Below are positions 1 to 5,131 of a stretch of 5,131 nt of DNA, piece by piece. Positions within the stretch are counted from its first letter, which is position 1. Each line of letters starts with the position of its first letter. The translations under genes were made by a program, and so were the position numbers. This stretch comes from Spirochaetota bacterium. Lineage in GTDB: Bacteria > Spirochaetota > B62-G9 > DRHN01. The notes below the pieces were generated by a model that was not told the DNA's origin, made no database searches, and saw only the letters and a program-made list of their open reading frames with translations. The stretch spans positions 1 through 5,131 of the forward strand of contig JAGLSF010000170.1 of NCBI GenBank assembly GCA_023136305.1. The letters are read 5' to 3'.

Positions 1-608
1 GCCATTTGTGTATTTTCCTGCTCCTCGATCCGCGAGGTAACCTGTTCTAGTCCGGGGTATTTCTCTTCGGCCTGGGCGATCTCACCGTCGACCCACTCGT
101 TGTGGGTAACCGAAGTGAGGTGGCCGACAAAGGGCACCCACTCGCCATCTTCACCGCACCACTCGGCCAGCACGTCCATCATATGCCGCCCGAAGGCGAA
201 GTTGTCAAAGGCCTCCAGGTCGTAGCTCACCTGCCTCTGGGTGGACGCCTCGTGGGTGAAGGTCAGGATGCCGGCGTCGTTCGCCTTCTTGAAGACAGGC
301 ACCAGCGACTCGGGGTCATTGGGAACCACCAGGATCGCGTCGACACCTTTGGCAATCAGGTCCTCGATAAGAGCGACCTGTTTGGCCGGGTCCGCCGTAT
401 CGGCGCCGATCTGATAGGCGTTAACCTCTTCGAACTTGTCGTTGAACTCCTCGACGCCCAGCCGCATGTTGGTAAACCACTGTACACCCTCGAGCTTCAC
501 CACCATGACGATCTCGAAGACGTCCTTGTCACCATCCTTCTGTCCTGCAGCAATGAGCACACCGGCAATCATTGCCAAAAAGACAAGCAAAATAACTAAC
601 TTTTTCAT
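1..608 (-). CDS. Sugar ABC transporter solute-binding protein (Peripla_BP_4, RhaS/LsrB-like), 3' end outside window
   Basis: Exported solute-binding protein that would deliver a sugar or polyol to an ABC permease. The 202 complete codons seen start at an ATG preceded by a G-rich ribosome site (AGGGGGGA). Residues 1-22 form a signal peptide: MKK, a hydrophobic stretch, then IAAG. There is no lipobox cysteine, so the protein is probably periplasmic rather than a lipoprotein. The mature part follows the type I periplasmic-binding fold: a first strand near 31-38 (FEIVMVVK), then DTADPAKQVALIEDLIAKGVD (70-90), AILVVPNDPE (91-100) and the strand ILTFTHEA (114-121). YDLEAFDN (129-136) and GHLTSVTHNEWVDG (162-175) resemble proteins often annotated as autoinducer-2 or rhamnose binding proteins. 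Family members are usually about 320-370 residues, so roughly a third is missing at the window edge. The ligand is unknown. It lies 177 bp downstream of dhaK with its own apparent promoter, probably leading transporter genes further left. Confidence 0.9.
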   Translation of the reverse strand, partial: MKKLVILLVFLAMIAGVLIAAGQKDGDKDVFEIVMVVKLEGVQWFTNMRLGVEEFNDKFEEVNAYQIGADTADPAKQVALIEDLIAKGVDAILVVPNDPESLVPVFKKANDAGILTFTHEASTQRQVSYDLEAFDNFAFGRHMMDVLAEWCGEDGEWVPFVGHLTSVTHNEWVDGEIAQAEEKYPGLEQVTSRIEEQENTQM

Positions 609-640
609 AACGTATCCCCCCTAAATTTAATTGTACTGAG

Positions 641-669
641 AATATCAACATTGACAAGAGTGATGTCAA
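641..669 (-). promoter_or_regulatory. Sigma-70-type promoter for the solute-binding protein gene
   Basis: On the minus strand a perfect -35 hexamer TTGACA (669-664) is followed by a 17-bp spacer and the -10-like hexamer GATATT (646-641, four of six consensus bases). It lies about 30 bp upstream of the start codon at 608. It suggests that the binding-protein gene can be transcribed independently of the dhaK operon upstream. No convincing terminator separates them, so read-through is also possible. Confidence 0.55.
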
Positions 670-683
670 TAAAAAAATTGACA
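650..683. repeat. Three alternating copies of ATTGACA, candidate operator
   Basis: The 7-mer ATTGACA occurs at 650-656, its reverse complement TGTCAAT at 664-670, and ATTGACA again at 677-683. This gives two overlapping inverted repeats with spacers of 7 bp and 6 bp (the latter six A's). The middle copy contains the -35 box of the binding-protein promoter and the first copy lies inside its spacer. That is a suitable position for a repressor or other regulator, but no regulator gene is visible here. Part of the similarity simply reflects the TTGACA consensus. Confidence 0.4.
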
Positions 684-785
684 CCTGTTTAACTATAAAG
701 GAGATTCCATGGACAAACCTCAATGAAGACGGTAGCCTGGGGAGTTGAGTGCTCTTCCGGGTGCAGCGTATAAAAGATGCACTGT

Positions 786-1781
786 CTACAGCTGCTTGAA
801 ATGTACTGCGTCGGCAGGCATATCGAGAAGTTCCTTCAGCTCAGCATCCAGCTTCATGAGCGTCACGGTCACTCCAGCCATCTCAAGGGATGTGAAATAA
901 TCTCCGACGTAGGACCGGTAGACCGAAATATTCTTATCCTCCAGTATTTTTCCCACCTTGCGGTACAGTATGTACAGCTCCATGAGCGGTGTTGATCCGA
1001 GCCCCGAGATGAGCAGGCACAACTCGTCACCGGACTGCATGGGCAGATCTGGAAGCACGATATCCATCATCATCTGTGCGACCTCGTCAGCAGGTCTTAT
1101 ATCCATCTTCTCGATGCCGGGCTCGCCATGATGCCCGATACCCACCTCCATCTCGTTTTCACCCAGTGTGAAATTCGGTTTTCCCACCGCAGGTATGATG
1201 CAGGGCGAAAGACCCACTCCCATGCTTCTCGTGTTGTTAATTGCCTTCTGAGCGGAAGCTGTAACTTCCTCGAGGGTACCGCCCTTCTCCGCCTTCGCTC
1301 CACCGATTTTCCACATGAGAATCTCTCCCGCTACGCCTCTCCTGTCAGCCTCTTTGCCTTTCGGGGCCGAGGGGACATCGTCATTGGCAATGACCTGTTT
1401 AACGGCTATACCGTCATCCTCTGCCATATCCACAGCCATATCAACGTTCATGACATCGCCTGCATAGTTCCCGTACAGACAGGCTACACCCCTGCCGCCA
1501 TCGGCAGCCTTGAAGGCATGATAGAATGCATGTGCGGGAGGAGAGGTAAAGATCTCGCCAACAGCCACCGCGTCGCACATACCCTTCCCCACATAGCCTA
1601 TAAAGGCCGGTTTGTGTCCCGACCCGCCTCCCGTGACGATTCCCACCTTTCCTTTGACAGGCGCATCCTGACGTGCCACTACTCTTGCCTCCTGCAGCGC
1701 GCGAACGTTTTTGTTGGCCATCACGTAGCCTTCGACCATCTCATCTACCACCACATTCGGATCGTTCACGAACTTTTTCAT
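786..1781 (-). CDS. dhaK: DhaK-type ketose kinase subunit (dihydroxyacetone kinase family)
   Basis: Substrate-binding subunit of a two-component dihydroxyacetone-type kinase; cytoplasmic, working with DhaL encoded just upstream. At 331 residues it has the size of stand-alone DhaK proteins. The active-site residues known in E. coli DhaK fall at the same numbers: His56 in GGGSGH (51-56), Asp109 in NYAGD (105-109) and His218 in GIGHHGEPG (214-222), the histidine that binds the substrate carbonyl covalently. Other family blocks are EIFTSP (76-81), DRRGVAG (146-152), MGVGLSPC (187-194), LGSTPLMELY and SLEMAG. The start is fixed by AGGAGG (1794-1789) 7 nt upstream of the ATG. Oddities: Lys57 where classic DhaK has Glu (GHEP), and His217 before the catalytic histidine. 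Together with the sugar-operon context, these suggest that the substrate may be a tetrulose or another ketose rather than dihydroxyacetone. The family is certain; the substrate is not. Confidence 0.93.
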   Translation of the reverse strand: MKKFVNDPNVVVDEMVEGYVMANKNVRALQEARVVARQDAPVKGKVGIVTGGGSGHKPAFIGYVGKGMCDAVAVGEIFTSPPAHAFYHAFKAADGGRGVACLYGNYAGDVMNVDMAVDMAEDDGIAVKQVIANDDVPSAPKGKEADRRGVAGEILMWKIGGAKAEKGGTLEEVTASAQKAINNTRSMGVGLSPCIIPAVGKPNFTLGENEMEVGIGHHGEPGIEKMDIRPADEVAQMMMDIVLPDLPMQSGDELCLLISGLGSTPLMELYILYRKVGKILEDKNISVYRSYVGDYFTSLEMAGVTVTLMKLDAELKELLDMPADAVHFKQL

Positions 1782-1796
1782 TCGCTCACCTCCTCT

Positions 1797-1810
1797 ACGG
1801 TATATACCGT
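1797..1810. promoter_or_regulatory. Perfect 14-bp palindrome before the dhaK ribosome binding site
   Basis: ACGGTATATACCGT is its own reverse complement and ends 2 bp from the AGGAGG of dhaK, inside the 72-bp dhaL-dhaK gap. As DNA it could be an operator. As RNA it could form a 5-bp stem with a 4-nt loop immediately before the ribosome site, which might set dhaK translation relative to dhaL. I found no second copy in the window, so its function is conjecture. Confidence 0.4.
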
Positions 1811-1853
1811 CACATAAAAATATGGAGAACTGTACCAGTAGGGTCTTCAGGAC

Positions 1854-2486
1854 TCACAGATACTGTGTAATGCTTTCACCCATTGAGGTGAGGATGAGAT
1901 AGCAGGATGCAGCCCCTGCATCTATAGTCCCCTTCGAACGCTCACCGAGCCTGCTGGACCGCCCTTTCTTTGCCACCATGTCCTTCGTCGACTCCATGCC
2001 TCTCTTTGCTGCAGCCATCATCTCATCTATCGATTCACCTAAATCCTTGCCCGACTTGGCTGCCTTTTCAAAGGCCCCCTTAGCTGCAGACAGTGTATCA
2101 ACGAGAGTCTTGTCTCCAACTTCGGCGCCACCCCTTCCTACCACTCCTTCAAGAGCACCCGTGAGCATGTTGGAAACATCAGCAATTTCGAGTTCCTTTT
2201 TTCCCTGCACGGCCTTTCCCATCTTCATGAAAAATGTGCCGTAGATCGGTCCCATGGCACCCCCGATATGTGTGAGCAGGGTCATTCCCATATAACTGAG
2301 GAGACTCCCGAGGTCATCGGGCTGTCGATTTAGATCGGCCCTGACCATGGAAAGACCTTTTGCCATGTTAATGCCGTGGTCCCCGTCACCAACCGCTCCG
2401 TCGATTTCACTGAGCCAAGCCTTGTTCTCATCAATCACATTGACGATGCCCAGCACCAGTTCTTTTGCATTGATCTCCCTAGTCAT
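1854..2486 (-). CDS. dhaL: DhaL-type ketose kinase nucleotide-binding subunit
   Basis: ADP/ATP- and Mg-binding subunit that pairs with the DhaK encoded 72 bp downstream. Its 210 residues equal the length of E. coli DhaL. The metal-binding aspartates are visible as Asp29, Asp34 and Asp36 in IDGAVGDGDHG (28-38). Further signatures are GMTLLTHIGGAMGP (67-80), YGTFF (82-86), GDKTLVD (124-130) and LGERSKGTIDAGAAS (180-194). In the last block the usual DPGA is DAGA here, a small departure. The ATG is preceded by GAGAGG with 5-nt spacing and lies 26 bp after the isomerase stop, so it is very probably co-transcribed with that gene. In PTS-dependent systems DhaL carries bound ADP that is rephosphorylated by DhaM. 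No DhaM is present here, so whether this enzyme uses ATP or a PTS phosphate donor is undecided. Confidence 0.93.
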   Translation of the reverse strand: MTREINAKELVLGIVNVIDENKAWLSEIDGAVGDGDHGINMAKGLSMVRADLNRQPDDLGSLLSYMGMTLLTHIGGAMGPIYGTFFMKMGKAVQGKKELEIADVSNMLTGALEGVVGRGGAEVGDKTLVDTLSAAKGAFEKAAKSGKDLGESIDEMMAAAKRGMESTKDMVAKKGRSSRLGERSKGTIDAGAASCYLILTSMGESITQYL

Positions 2487-2512
2487 GACAACCTCTCTCC
2501 CTGTTCTTTCAC

Positions 2513-3484
2513 TCAGTCGTTGAAGATCGCATCCCGAATTACCATCTGGGAATTACCCGCATCAAGCGAGAGCATGGCCTTCCTGAGCACCTCTTTATCA
2601 ATTCTACCTAAGATATTTTCAACGCTGCGCAGGTTTTTTATACACAGCTGGGCAGCCGTCGTTCCATCCATCCGGAAGGGAAAGATATCGAGGCCTATCC
2701 AGCCGTCATATTTCATCTCATCGAGATAGAACATGAACTCCAGGGATTCCTGCAGGTGAACGCTCACGGCGATGAGATCGTCGTCCCAGTCGCCGTAGGC
2801 GTCGTTTATGTGTACGTTAAACAGTTTGCCATTCATCTGAAGCAGTACTGCGGACTCTGCAGGCTTTTCCTTTGCCATAAGCGAATGGCCGAAGTCTATG
2901 ACACAGCCTACTGTATCACCACATTCCTTCGCAAGATTGAGTGCCTTGCCGACGGCCCCGATGCTCATATATTTGCGCGGCTCCTTCAGCTTGTATTCGA
3001 GACAGATTTTCATCTTTTTGTTGTAATCCGCGATCTCAATGATGCTGTCACGCAAAGTGTTCCAGTGATCACGGTAATCGACCTGGAATGAATAATCATA
3101 CCCGTCGCTGCCGAGCCAGAGTACAACCGCCGGGCAATCGAGCTCAGCGGCGAGATCGACTGACCTTTTGCAGAGATCGATAGCATCCTGCCGTACAGTT
3201 TTTTGCGTATGTGTTATTGAGCCTAGTTTGTATTTCCTGTATCCGAATGTATTTGCCAGAATCGAAGTGAGCTGCAGTTTGTTCTCGGTGAGCCACCTTT
3301 TGAAATCGGCCACATCAATACCATCGAGCTGTGATGAGATGATCTCTACACCATCAATGCCGTCGACACTCCCCGCACGGTTCACCACTTCGTGCAGTGT
3401 CACTGCCTTGTCGACATATCCGCCGGGAAGAAATCGGTCGGTTGCACCGCCCAAGGCCCAGAGACCTGCTGCGTATTTAAACAT
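2513..3484 (-). CDS. TIM-barrel sugar isomerase/epimerase (xylose isomerase-like, AP_endonuc_2 superfamily)
   Basis: Cytoplasmic metal-dependent isomerase or epimerase, likely interconverting an aldose and a ketose before phosphorylation. It is 323 residues and has no signal peptide. Candidate metal and catalytic residues: Glu163 and Lys165 in LEYK, Asp197 and His200 in IDFGH, His225 and Asp228 in NVHIND, Asp234 and Asp236 in DWDDDL, and Asp266 in GLDIFPFR. The combination ExK, DxxH, HxND and a following DDD resembles bacterial L-rhamnose isomerase-type enzymes with two metal sites, rather than the single E-D-H-E set of tagatose epimerases. This comparison is from memory. GSDGYDYSFQVDY (125-137) looks like a substrate-loop signature of this branch. 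The start has AAAGGAG with a 6-nt gap to the ATG. It is first in the leftward operon, 26 bp before dhaL. The substrate is unknown; EryC/EryH-like roles in tetritol pathways are an alternative. Confidence 0.85.
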   Translation of the reverse strand: MFKYAAGLWALGGATDRFLPGGYVDKAVTLHEVVNRAGSVDGIDGVEIISSQLDGIDVADFKRWLTENKLQLTSILANTFGYRKYKLGSITHTQKTVRQDAIDLCKRSVDLAAELDCPAVVLWLGSDGYDYSFQVDYRDHWNTLRDSIIEIADYNKKMKICLEYKLKEPRKYMSIGAVGKALNLAKECGDTVGCVIDFGHSLMAKEKPAESAVLLQMNGKLFNVHINDAYGDWDDDLIAVSVHLQESLEFMFYLDEMKYDGWIGLDIFPFRMDGTTAAQLCIKNLRSVENILGRIDKEVLRKAMLSLDAGNSQMVIRDAIFND

Positions 3485-3515
3485 GTCACACTCCTTTCCA
3501 AAAAAGGTTCACCGT

Positions 3516-3544
3516 ATTATTACCGGCCGTTGATCCGATGTCAA
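3516..3544 (-). promoter_or_regulatory. Sigma-70-type promoter of the isomerase-dhaL-dhaK operon
   Basis: On the minus strand TTGACA (3544-3539, perfect) is followed by a 17-bp spacer and AATAAT (3521-3516, five of six consensus bases). Transcription would begin near 3509, leaving a leader of about 25 nt with the AAAGGAG ribosome site. This is the best promoter in the window. Confidence 0.65.
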
Positions 3545-3574
3545 GAAAATCATCCTCTGGGGTCCTGAAATATA

Positions 3575-3603
3575 TTGATTTATTGGAGACCCATACATAT
3601 TTT
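3575..3603 (+). promoter_or_regulatory. Weak candidate promoter for the rightward operon
   Basis: TTGATT (3575-3580), a 17-bp spacer and TATTTT (3598-3603) each match four of six consensus bases. A second option is the -10-like CATAAT at 3656-3661, which has no recognisable -35. The rightward genes need a promoter somewhere in 3485-3712, and its weak match may mean that an activator is required. The rest of this intergenic region shows no clear palindrome or terminator. Confidence 0.25.
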
Positions 3604-3700
3604 AGACGGTGTCCCGGGGAAACCACCCTGCCTCCCCTTCAGATTCGATGCGTCACATAATCCTATTTTATGCATCTTCATTCTACAGTACTCTCCACAG

Positions 3701-3710
3701 GGAGGAAGGA
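3701..3710 (+). promoter_or_regulatory. Ribosome binding site that fixes a TTG start
   Basis: GGAGGAAGGA ends 2 nt before the TTG at 3713; the GGAGG core is spaced 7 nt from it. No in-frame ATG or GTG is available nearby, and an upstream TTG at 3575 has no comparable site. This decides the start of the C_GCAxxG_C_C gene. Confidence 0.75.
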
Positions 3711-3712
3711 TA

Positions 3713-4267
3713 TTGGCCAAGACACATGATGAACTCGTAAAGAGGGCCCATGAACTGGGATTTGCGTACGAAAAGGAGTACCGGGGCTGTTCACAGTGCA
3801 CTATCGCCGCTGTGCAGGACACCCTTGATGTGCGAAATGATTACATCTTCAAGGCGGGAAGCGGTCTTGCAACGGGCGGGGGACTTCTCAGGGTCGGGCT
3901 TTGCGGTGGATACTCCGGTGGGGTCATGATGATGAGCAGTTTCTTCGGCCGGTCCCGTGACAGCATCGATAACGACCGGGAGAACAAGTACTGCTCCTTT
4001 CACATGGCCGTGGCCCTACACGATCTTTTCAAGGACAATTACGGGAGTGTAATCTGCAGGGAAATCCACGAAAGGATTTTCGGCCGCAGCTTCGACCTCT
4101 GGGATGATGAGGAGCGCGAGGCCTTCGAGGAGGCGGGCGCACACAGGGACAAATGCACCAGGGTGGTTGCAGATGCCTCGATGTGGACGACGAAACTGAT
4201 TCTTGAGGAGATCCAGAAACGAGGATTGACACTGGACGATTTCGCATATCTCAAATATCCAACCTGA
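3713..4267 (+). CDS. C_GCAxxG_C_C family cysteine-rich protein (putative redox protein), TTG start
   Basis: Predicted 184-residue cytoplasmic protein. Six cysteines lie at 26, 29, 64, 94, 115 and 148. They match the spaced-cysteine layout of the C_GCAxxG_C_C family: GCSQCTIAAVQD (25-36), a glycine-rich stretch GSGLATGGG (49-57), LCGGYSGGVMM (63-73), SVIC (112-115) and DKCTRVV (146-152). The family is thought to be redox-active or metal-binding, but members are poorly characterised biochemically and some carry selenocysteine. All positions here are ordinary cysteine codons. The central block is CGGYSGG where the family name implies GCAxxG, so it is a variant. It leads the rightward operon, 28 bp before the epimerase gene. 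An upstream extension to TTG 3575 was rejected. Its role in sugar catabolism is unknown. Confidence 0.82.
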   Translation: MAKTHDELVKRAHELGFAYEKEYRGCSQCTIAAVQDTLDVRNDYIFKAGSGLATGGGLLRVGLCGGYSGGVMMMSSFFGRSRDSIDNDRENKYCSFHMAVALHDLFKDNYGSVICREIHERIFGRSFDLWDDEEREAFEEAGAHRDKCTRVVADASMWTTKLILEEIQKRGLTLDDFAYLKYPT

Positions 4268-4295
4268 TATACTGTTCAAGGAAAGGACATTCACA

Positions 4296-4988
4296 ATGAG
4301 CAACCCGATAAAGGTCAGCCCCTCCATACTATCTGCCGATTACGGAAACCTGGGTGATGAGGCACTGCAATCTGAGAAAGCCGGTGGTGTGGAACTTCAC
4401 GTGGACATCATGGACGGACATTACTGTCATAACTACACCTTCGGTATCCATGCCGTCACTGCGCTGAAAAAGTATGTGAGTATTCCCATTGTCGCACATC
4501 TCGAGATAGACAATCCGGACGTCTTCATCGAAGACTTTGTCCGTGCGGGGAGCGATATGATCGTGGTACAGGAGGACACCTGTCCGCATCTCCCACACAC
4601 CATAGCGACCATCAGGAAACAGGGTGTCAGGGCAGGTGTCGGGGTAAACCCCGACAGGGGATACGAGAAGTTCAAGGTGAACCCGGAAATTCTCAGGGAG
4701 ATCGATCTGCTAATCGTGCTTGCAGTGTATCCGGGATTCGGCGGCCAGCCCTTTTCACCCATCACGATTCCCAAGATCGAGCAGGCCGTCAAGCTCAGGG
4801 AACAGCATGGTGCGCACTACGACATCGGTGTCGACGGATGTGTCAACATCAAGACGATTCCAGACATCGTCCGGGCCGGGGGCAACTACCTCATCGCAGG
4901 TTCAAGCGTGTTCAACGGCAACATCATTGAAAATGTAAAAACACTCAAAAAGCTGGGTGAAGACTACCTTGACAAAACCATCGTGTAA
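4296..4988 (+). CDS. Ribulose-phosphate 3-epimerase family protein, divergent paralogue
   Basis: TIM-barrel, metal-dependent epimerase acting on carbon 3 of a ketose phosphate; 230 residues, a normal length for Rpe. Family blocks are SPSILSADYGNLG (8-20), HVDIMDGH (35-42), AHLEIDNPD (67-75), VYPGFGGQPF (144-153), GVDGCVN (178-184) and AGSSVF (201-206). The expected metal and catalytic residues are present: His35, Asp37, His68 and Asp180. The glycine-rich GFGGQ and AGSS blocks fit phosphate binding. Differences from housekeeping Rpe include HLE for HLM, VQED (91-94) where Rpe usually has an HxE motif, VYPGFGG for NPGFGG, and DGCVN for DGGVN. These suggest a paralogue with another substrate, for example allulose-6-phosphate or a tetrulose phosphate. 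Ordinary Rpe activity on ribulose 5-phosphate remains possible, so no symbol is given. The ATG has AAAGGA upstream and sits 28 bp after the previous stop. Confidence 0.88.
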   Translation: MSNPIKVSPSILSADYGNLGDEALQSEKAGGVELHVDIMDGHYCHNYTFGIHAVTALKKYVSIPIVAHLEIDNPDVFIEDFVRAGSDMIVVQEDTCPHLPHTIATIRKQGVRAGVGVNPDRGYEKFKVNPEILREIDLLIVLAVYPGFGGQPFSPITIPKIEQAVKLREQHGAHYDIGVDGCVNIKTIPDIVRAGGNYLIAGSSVFNGNIIENVKTLKKLGEDYLDKTIV

Positions 4989-5018
4989 TTATTACTCCTC
5001 ACTGAAAGAGGTGCATTC

Positions 5019-5131
5019 ATGAAAGCTGCAGCGTTCATAGGAAAAAAGGACATACAGCTGGTGGACGTGGAAGACGCGAAAGCGTGTGATGACGGAGTAC
5101 TCATTGAAGTGCATGCATGCGGTATCTGCGG
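5019..5131 (+). CDS. Zinc-dependent medium-chain alcohol/polyol dehydrogenase, 5' part only
   Basis: N-terminal 37 codons of a GroES-like medium-chain dehydrogenase, which would oxidise an alcohol or polyol using NAD(P). The visible protein begins MKAAAFIGKKDIQLVDV and ends VLIEVHACGIC (27-37), the strand and loop that carry the first catalytic-zinc cysteine. By analogy with sorbitol dehydrogenase (GICG) this is Cys37. AAAGAGG lies 7 nt upstream of the ATG, and the gene starts 30 bp after the epimerase stop, so it belongs to the same rightward operon. Full-length members are about 340-360 residues. The nucleotide-binding domain and substrate determinants lie beyond the window. A sorbitol, threitol, xylitol or threonine dehydrogenase would all begin like this. 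Confidence 0.85.
   Translation, partial: MKAAAFIGKKDIQLVDVEDAKACDDGVLIEVHACGIC

Noticed and set aside
102..599. 165-codon open frame on the plus strand opposite the binding protein
   Set aside because: It is antisense to a clear binding protein with signal peptide, promoter and ribosome site, and its translation shows no recognisable domain.
759..785. Possible terminator hairpin after dhaK (minus strand GTGCA...TGCAC)
   Set aside because: It has only a 5-bp stem with a 12-nt loop and no following run of T's, so it is too weak to call a terminator.
1128..1817. 229-codon open frame on the plus strand opposite dhaK
   Set aside because: It lies antisense to an unmistakable DhaK, lacks family motifs and has no ribosome site. 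It is a by-product of codon bias in the real gene.
2756..3091. 111-codon plus-strand frame opposite the isomerase gene
   Set aside because: It is entirely antisense to the isomerase, with no ribosome site and no recognisable motif.
3656..3672. Small inverted repeat CATAA/TTATG upstream of the rightward operon
   Set aside because: A 5-bp AT-rich repeat with a 7-bp spacer is expected by chance and has no second copy.
3575..3712. 46-residue N-terminal extension of the C_GCAxxG_C_C protein from the TTG at 3575
   Set aside because: No ribosome site precedes it, the stretch is proline-rich and unlike the family, and GGAGGAAGGA lies just before the TTG at 3713.
4329..4792. Minus-strand open frames across the epimerase gene
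   Set aside because: They are antisense to a gene with complete Rpe motifs and show no independent coding signal.

Overview
The window looks like part of a carbohydrate-catabolism locus from a Gram-negative bacterium, most likely a spirochaete of the Spirochaeta/Sediminispirochaeta/Sphaerochaeta kind. The main clue is the solute-binding protein, whose export signal ends in an 'AAGQK' stretch that I associate with sugar-binding proteins of that phylum. This rests on one motif and should be held loosely. Base composition is moderate, coding density is high, ribosome binding sites are strong, and no mobile element, RNA gene or CRISPR array was seen.

Layout. Two gene sets diverge from a 228-bp intergenic region (3485-3712). 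Reading leftward on the minus strand: a TIM-barrel sugar isomerase (3484-2513), a DhaL-type kinase subunit (2486-1854), a DhaK-type kinase subunit (1781-786), then a 177-bp gap with its own promoter, then the first two-thirds or so of a sugar ABC-transporter solute-binding protein (608 to beyond base 1). Reading rightward on the plus strand: a small cysteine-rich C_GCAxxG_C_C-type protein (3713-4267), a ribulose-phosphate-3-epimerase-like protein (4296-4988), and the first 37 codons of a zinc-dependent medium-chain dehydrogenase (5019 to beyond 5131). Gaps inside both gene sets are 26-30 bp, except 72 bp between dhaL and dhaK, where a perfect 14-bp palindrome sits just upstream of the dhaK ribosome binding site.

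How the genes may work together (inference). A sugar or polyol is captured by the binding protein and imported by an ABC transporter that probably continues to the left of the window. A polyol would be oxidised to a ketose by the dehydrogenase, or an aldose would be converted to a ketose by the TIM-barrel isomerase. The two-subunit DhaK/DhaL kinase would phosphorylate the ketose, and the Rpe-like enzyme would epimerise the ketose phosphate towards central metabolism. The substrate cannot be read from the sequence. The kinase need not act on dihydroxyacetone: relatives phosphorylate tetruloses, and the epimerase also departs from canonical Rpe motifs. The C_GCAxxG_C_C protein has no obvious role in such a pathway and is the least explained component.
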